Shown here piece by piece: positions 61,695 to 64,000 of a stretch of DNA of 64,000 nt. The position numbers and the translations under genes are program-made. Numbering within the stretch: the stretch's first letter is position 1; each line of letters begins with the position of its first letter. The DNA is from DATBGS01 sp036557885 (GTDB lineage: Bacteria; Chloroflexota; Ktedonobacteria; Ktedonobacterales; DATBGS01): positions 1 through 64,000 of the forward strand of contig DATBGS010000047.1 of assembly GCA_036557885.1 (NCBI GenBank), read 5' to 3'. The notes under the pieces were generated by a model, which saw only the letters and a list, made by a program, of their open reading frames with translations, was not told where the DNA came from and ran no database searches.

Positions 61695-63026
61695 CTAGCG
61701 CGGTTCCAGGCGTTGGGCCTGCTCCTGGACGCCCTGTTCCGGCTGCTTCAGCCACAGCGAGACATGCGCGGGCTGCATCGTCTCCTGCACCATCGCCAGC
61801 AGGTGTTCGCGCAGGCCATTCAGGTCCACTTCATTACGCAGCGTGGCGCTAAAGGCGGCCAGCGTCTTCTCGGCATCGTACTTGCGGCGATAAAAGCGCC
61901 GATCAATCAGCGCCTGGATGCGGCGGCGTAGAGGATAAAAGAGCGCGGCAATAATCAGGGTGGAGAGCACAATCTCCACCCCAGAAGTCTGATTGAAGAG
62001 GCCACGCGCCAGCGTATTCAGCCCGATGATCAGGCCCGCGTAGACCGCGCCGAGCAACGCTGTCAGCACGCCATAGACCAACGTCCGGTTGATGAGCGCG
62101 TCAATATCCCACAGTCGGTAGCGCAGCAAGGCAATGCCGATGCCTAGCGAAATAGGCAGATAGCCGAGGGCCAGGAGGAATGGCCCAAGCAGCGGATTCA
62201 GCGTATGCAAAGCAGGTATCACCAGAGGAAGCAGGCTTAAAAACGCGAAGAGAACCAAAAGCAGCGCGTACCCGAAGGCCAGCCACTTGATCTGCTGCCG
62301 CTGGATGGGCGAGGCAACGGCAATATAGCGGTAGACCTGTGTGCCTACCATACTGCCATAAACGATGACCGATTCCAGGGTATTGAACAAGGGCGGCCAG
62401 TTGTCAAAGTTGTAGGGATAGGGCAAGACGTAGAATCCAAATTGAATCAGAAAAAGACTGGTCAACAGCCAGGACCAGCGCGGGACAAAGTGCCCGTCAG
62501 GAAAGGTGTAGAAGAGAATGCCCTGCGCGGGCCATTGCAGGACAAAGAGCGGAAAGGCCAGAGTCGCCAGCCAGGAATCCAGGTTTGGGCCGGTGAGATG
62601 GCTCCCGTCGAGGCCAAAGGCGCCATAGGTGATCAGAAACAGCGACACAAATAGACCCATGCGCTCCCGCGATTTGTGCCAAAAGATCAGCGCCCCAACG
62701 ATGACCAGCAGCACTGTCGCCACGACATCTAAGCCAAACGCATAGAGCGCGTAGTCCGCCAGGGAAATGCCGTTCTGCTGCAAGTCAGCAAGCTGCGCAG
62801 GGGCAAGCTGCAAAGGGGTGCAATTCGCTCGTGTGGGATCAGTACACAGCATATGAAGTTGAGCAGCCAGGGCAGGCAGGCCAGTCACAATAACGGCCAG
62901 GTCAATCAACGCCACCACGCCCCAGACGGCGCGCGCCAGAAGGAGTCTACGGCCATGTAGCAGTGTACTGCTGCTGTGCGACCCTAGCGGGGTGAGCGGC
63001 GTGGCTGAATCATTGGATGCAGGCAT
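61695..63026 (-). CDS. Polytopic sensor-like membrane protein without transmitter domain
   Basis: A 443-residue protein. About eight to nine membrane helices cover ~28-375, with YTFPDGHFVPRWSWLL and LRYRLWDIDALINRTLVYG, sequences I associate with the N-terminal sensor part of Chloroflexota histidine kinases. A basic helical stretch (RRRIQALIDRRFYRRKYD) and ~50 residues follow, then the protein stops (LWLKQPEQG) before any GAF, HisKA or ATPase domain. It could be a truncated kinase or a stand-alone sensor. GGGAGAAG precedes the ATG. Confidence 0.8.
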   Translation of the reverse strand: MPASNDSATPLTPLGSHSSSTLLHGRRLLLARAVWGVVALIDLAVIVTGLPALAAQLHMLCTDPTRANCTPLQLAPAQLADLQQNGISLADYALYAFGLDVVATVLLVIVGALIFWHKSRERMGLFVSLFLITYGAFGLDGSHLTGPNLDSWLATLAFPLFVLQWPAQGILFYTFPDGHFVPRWSWLLTSLFLIQFGFYVLPYPYNFDNWPPLFNTLESVIVYGSMVGTQVYRYIAVASPIQRQQIKWLAFGYALLLVLFAFLSLLPLVIPALHTLNPLLGPFLLALGYLPISLGIGIALLRYRLWDIDALINRTLVYGVLTALLGAVYAGLIIGLNTLARGLFNQTSGVEIVLSTLIIAALFYPLRRRIQALIDRRFYRRKYDAEKTLAAFSATLRNEVDLNGLREHLLAMVQETMQPAHVSLWLKQPEQGVQEQAQRLEPR

Positions 63027-63389
63027 GGTTCTTCTCCCGCGTCAGATGTGGGCGCAAATCAGGCCATCGGCAATCTGCACCTGTGCAGACTGCCAATGTA
63101 CCAGCGGCTGCTGATACACTAAGCTTATCCTGGCAGCGTCTCCTAAACGTTACGGGAAGTGTTACGAGGTTGTCAATCTCCTGGTGCGGCCTCGCAGTTG
63201 GGGTGCTAGCTCCCATCGCCAGCCGTAAGAAAGACGCCAGAAAAGAAACGGAGCCTGGCACATCCGCGTCGCCAGGCCCCTGGCGCGCGCCCCGATGGAC
63301 TATCCCCGCGTAGGGGGTCCGGCATCGTGGGCACGCCCTTCTGCTCACCTCATCCCGGCAGCGCTATGGCCGCCGGGAGCGCTGGATAC
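63027..63389. other. 363-base intergenic region
   Basis: No supported gene, RNA or promoter with good spacing. It has several G+C-rich short inverted segments (for example around 63345-63380) but no clear terminator. Confidence 0.45.
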
Positions 63390-63746
63390 TCAGCAGATGC
63401 CCTCATCCCCCTGGTAGTTCAGGGGCTGTCCCTGCGGGGGCGCACTCCCCCGGCCTCCTGATTGGTAGGTCGCTTGCAGGCGCTCACGCATCTGCTCAAA
63501 GGTCGTCTCGTCAATCTCTCCCGCCGCGTAGCGCAGGCGCAGCCGCTCCATCGGGGACGGCGGGGCAGGCGTGTGGAAAAACAGCGGAGTGCCCCCGCTG
63601 CGCAGGCGCGGGCCAAGCCAACGCCAGAGAATCCAGGCCAGCAAGAGCAGCGCGCCGATCCAGATGGCGGTATGCAGAAGCGAAAACAGTATCCCAAAGC
63701 CGTCTGGGCCGCCATGTCCACCCATCGGGCCATCTCCAGGTTTCAT
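63390..63746 (-). CDS. SHOCT-domain membrane protein
   Basis: A 118-residue protein. A Gly/Pro-rich start (MKPGDGPMGGHGGPDGFG), one membrane helix (LLHTAIWIGALLLLAWILW), a linker, and the SHOCT motif MERLRLRYAAGEIDETTFEQM (in two overlapping parts, ~67-88). SHOCT segments are short C-terminal helices in oligomerising proteins. GAAGG lies 8 bases before the ATG. It is probably a small envelope protein of unknown role. Confidence 0.82.
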   Translation of the reverse strand: MKPGDGPMGGHGGPDGFGILFSLLHTAIWIGALLLLAWILWRWLGPRLRSGGTPLFFHTPAPPSPMERLRLRYAAGEIDETTFEQMRERLQATYQSGGRGSAPPQGQPLNYQGDEGIC

Positions 63747-63972
63747 AGGTCATGCCTTCTTTCAGTGGTCTGGGCAGATGTGCCGTCTCTCCTGCTTGCT
63801 ATCTTTGGATGGGTACACACCTGCCGATTGATCGCGCCGCGACCTTTCGCGCGGCGCCTCCCAAAGTGAGCAAACGCCGGGAGGACTGGCCGTTGGCGTC
63901 TGCTCACCTCTTCACTAGAAACAATAGCCGCGCCAGATAAGAAATCCATCAGAAGAAAGTAAGGATTTTCTT

Positions 63973-64000
63973 ATGCTTCTTGCTGCTGGAGAGAGGTGCA
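63973..64000 (+). CDS. Possible start of a gene cut by the window end
   Basis: AAGGA (63961-63965) is followed after 7 bases by ATG at 63973, and the frame stays open to the last base. Nine codons are too few to identify anything. Confidence 0.25.

Overview
The window looks like a chromosomal segment from a Ktedonobacteria-type Chloroflexota bacterium. The pointers are WD40-fused Ser/Thr kinases, receiver/histidine-kinase pairs, a MurF-type ligase with a long membrane domain, heavy G+C bias with C-ending codons, and small SEC-C and YbjQ proteins. No ribosomal RNA or other taxonomic marker is present, so this placement is an inference. Two tRNA genes (Val-TAC and Phe-GAA) are present; there is no CRISPR array.

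Left edge (1-4.1 kb): a truncated GNAT acetyltransferase, a SAM methyltransferase, a small membrane protein with clear promoter and terminator, a membrane-anchored MurF-like ligase and an alpha/beta hydrolase.

Centre of interest (4.3-24.1 kb): a long minus-strand operon reads vWA protein, PP2C phosphatase, Ser/Thr kinase with about five helical repeats, zinc-ribbon TRAFAC-like GTPase, and a 1398-residue GAP1-like GTPase-associated protein with a C-terminal membrane anchor. After an inserted TnpB element (with an overlapping ribbon-helix-helix gene) the same strand continues into a two-gene membrane module: a protein with two membrane segments and a long coiled coil, and a MotB-like protein with an Asp in its single membrane helix. 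A 77-bp relative of the TnpB right end lies alone, in opposite orientation, on the far side of that module. A second kinase, with WD40 blades and C-terminal membrane helices, is transcribed divergently from the operon. This is a plausible phospho/GTPase-regulated membrane system related to GTPase-centred conflict systems, with a Zorya-like channel pair as the candidate effector.

24-34 kb: tRNA-Val and tRNA-Phe around a luciferase-like flavin oxidoreductase, a surface protein, YbjQ, a twice-frameshifted SEC-C gene, a thiolase, a two-component pair, a truncated NadR-like remnant, and a kinase with a seven-bladed WD40 propeller. 34-44 kb: a palindromic divergent promoter region, a leader ORF plus terminator ahead of rtcB, two MFS transporters, an SDR, queA, SRPBCC and SnoaL-like proteins, and an ABC-F ATPase.

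44-64 kb: membrane proteins, a second two-component pair whose kinase runs 110 bp into its convergent neighbour, heme genes hemE and hemH, small proteins, an epimerase, a free WD40 propeller, a flavin monooxygenase, a receiver-SnoaL fusion, two tandem PQQ-propeller lipoproteins, a multi-pass sensor-like membrane protein and a SHOCT protein. These are mostly single genes or pairs with their own promoters. Start codons were moved from the longest open frame wherever a ribosome binding site pointed inside it.
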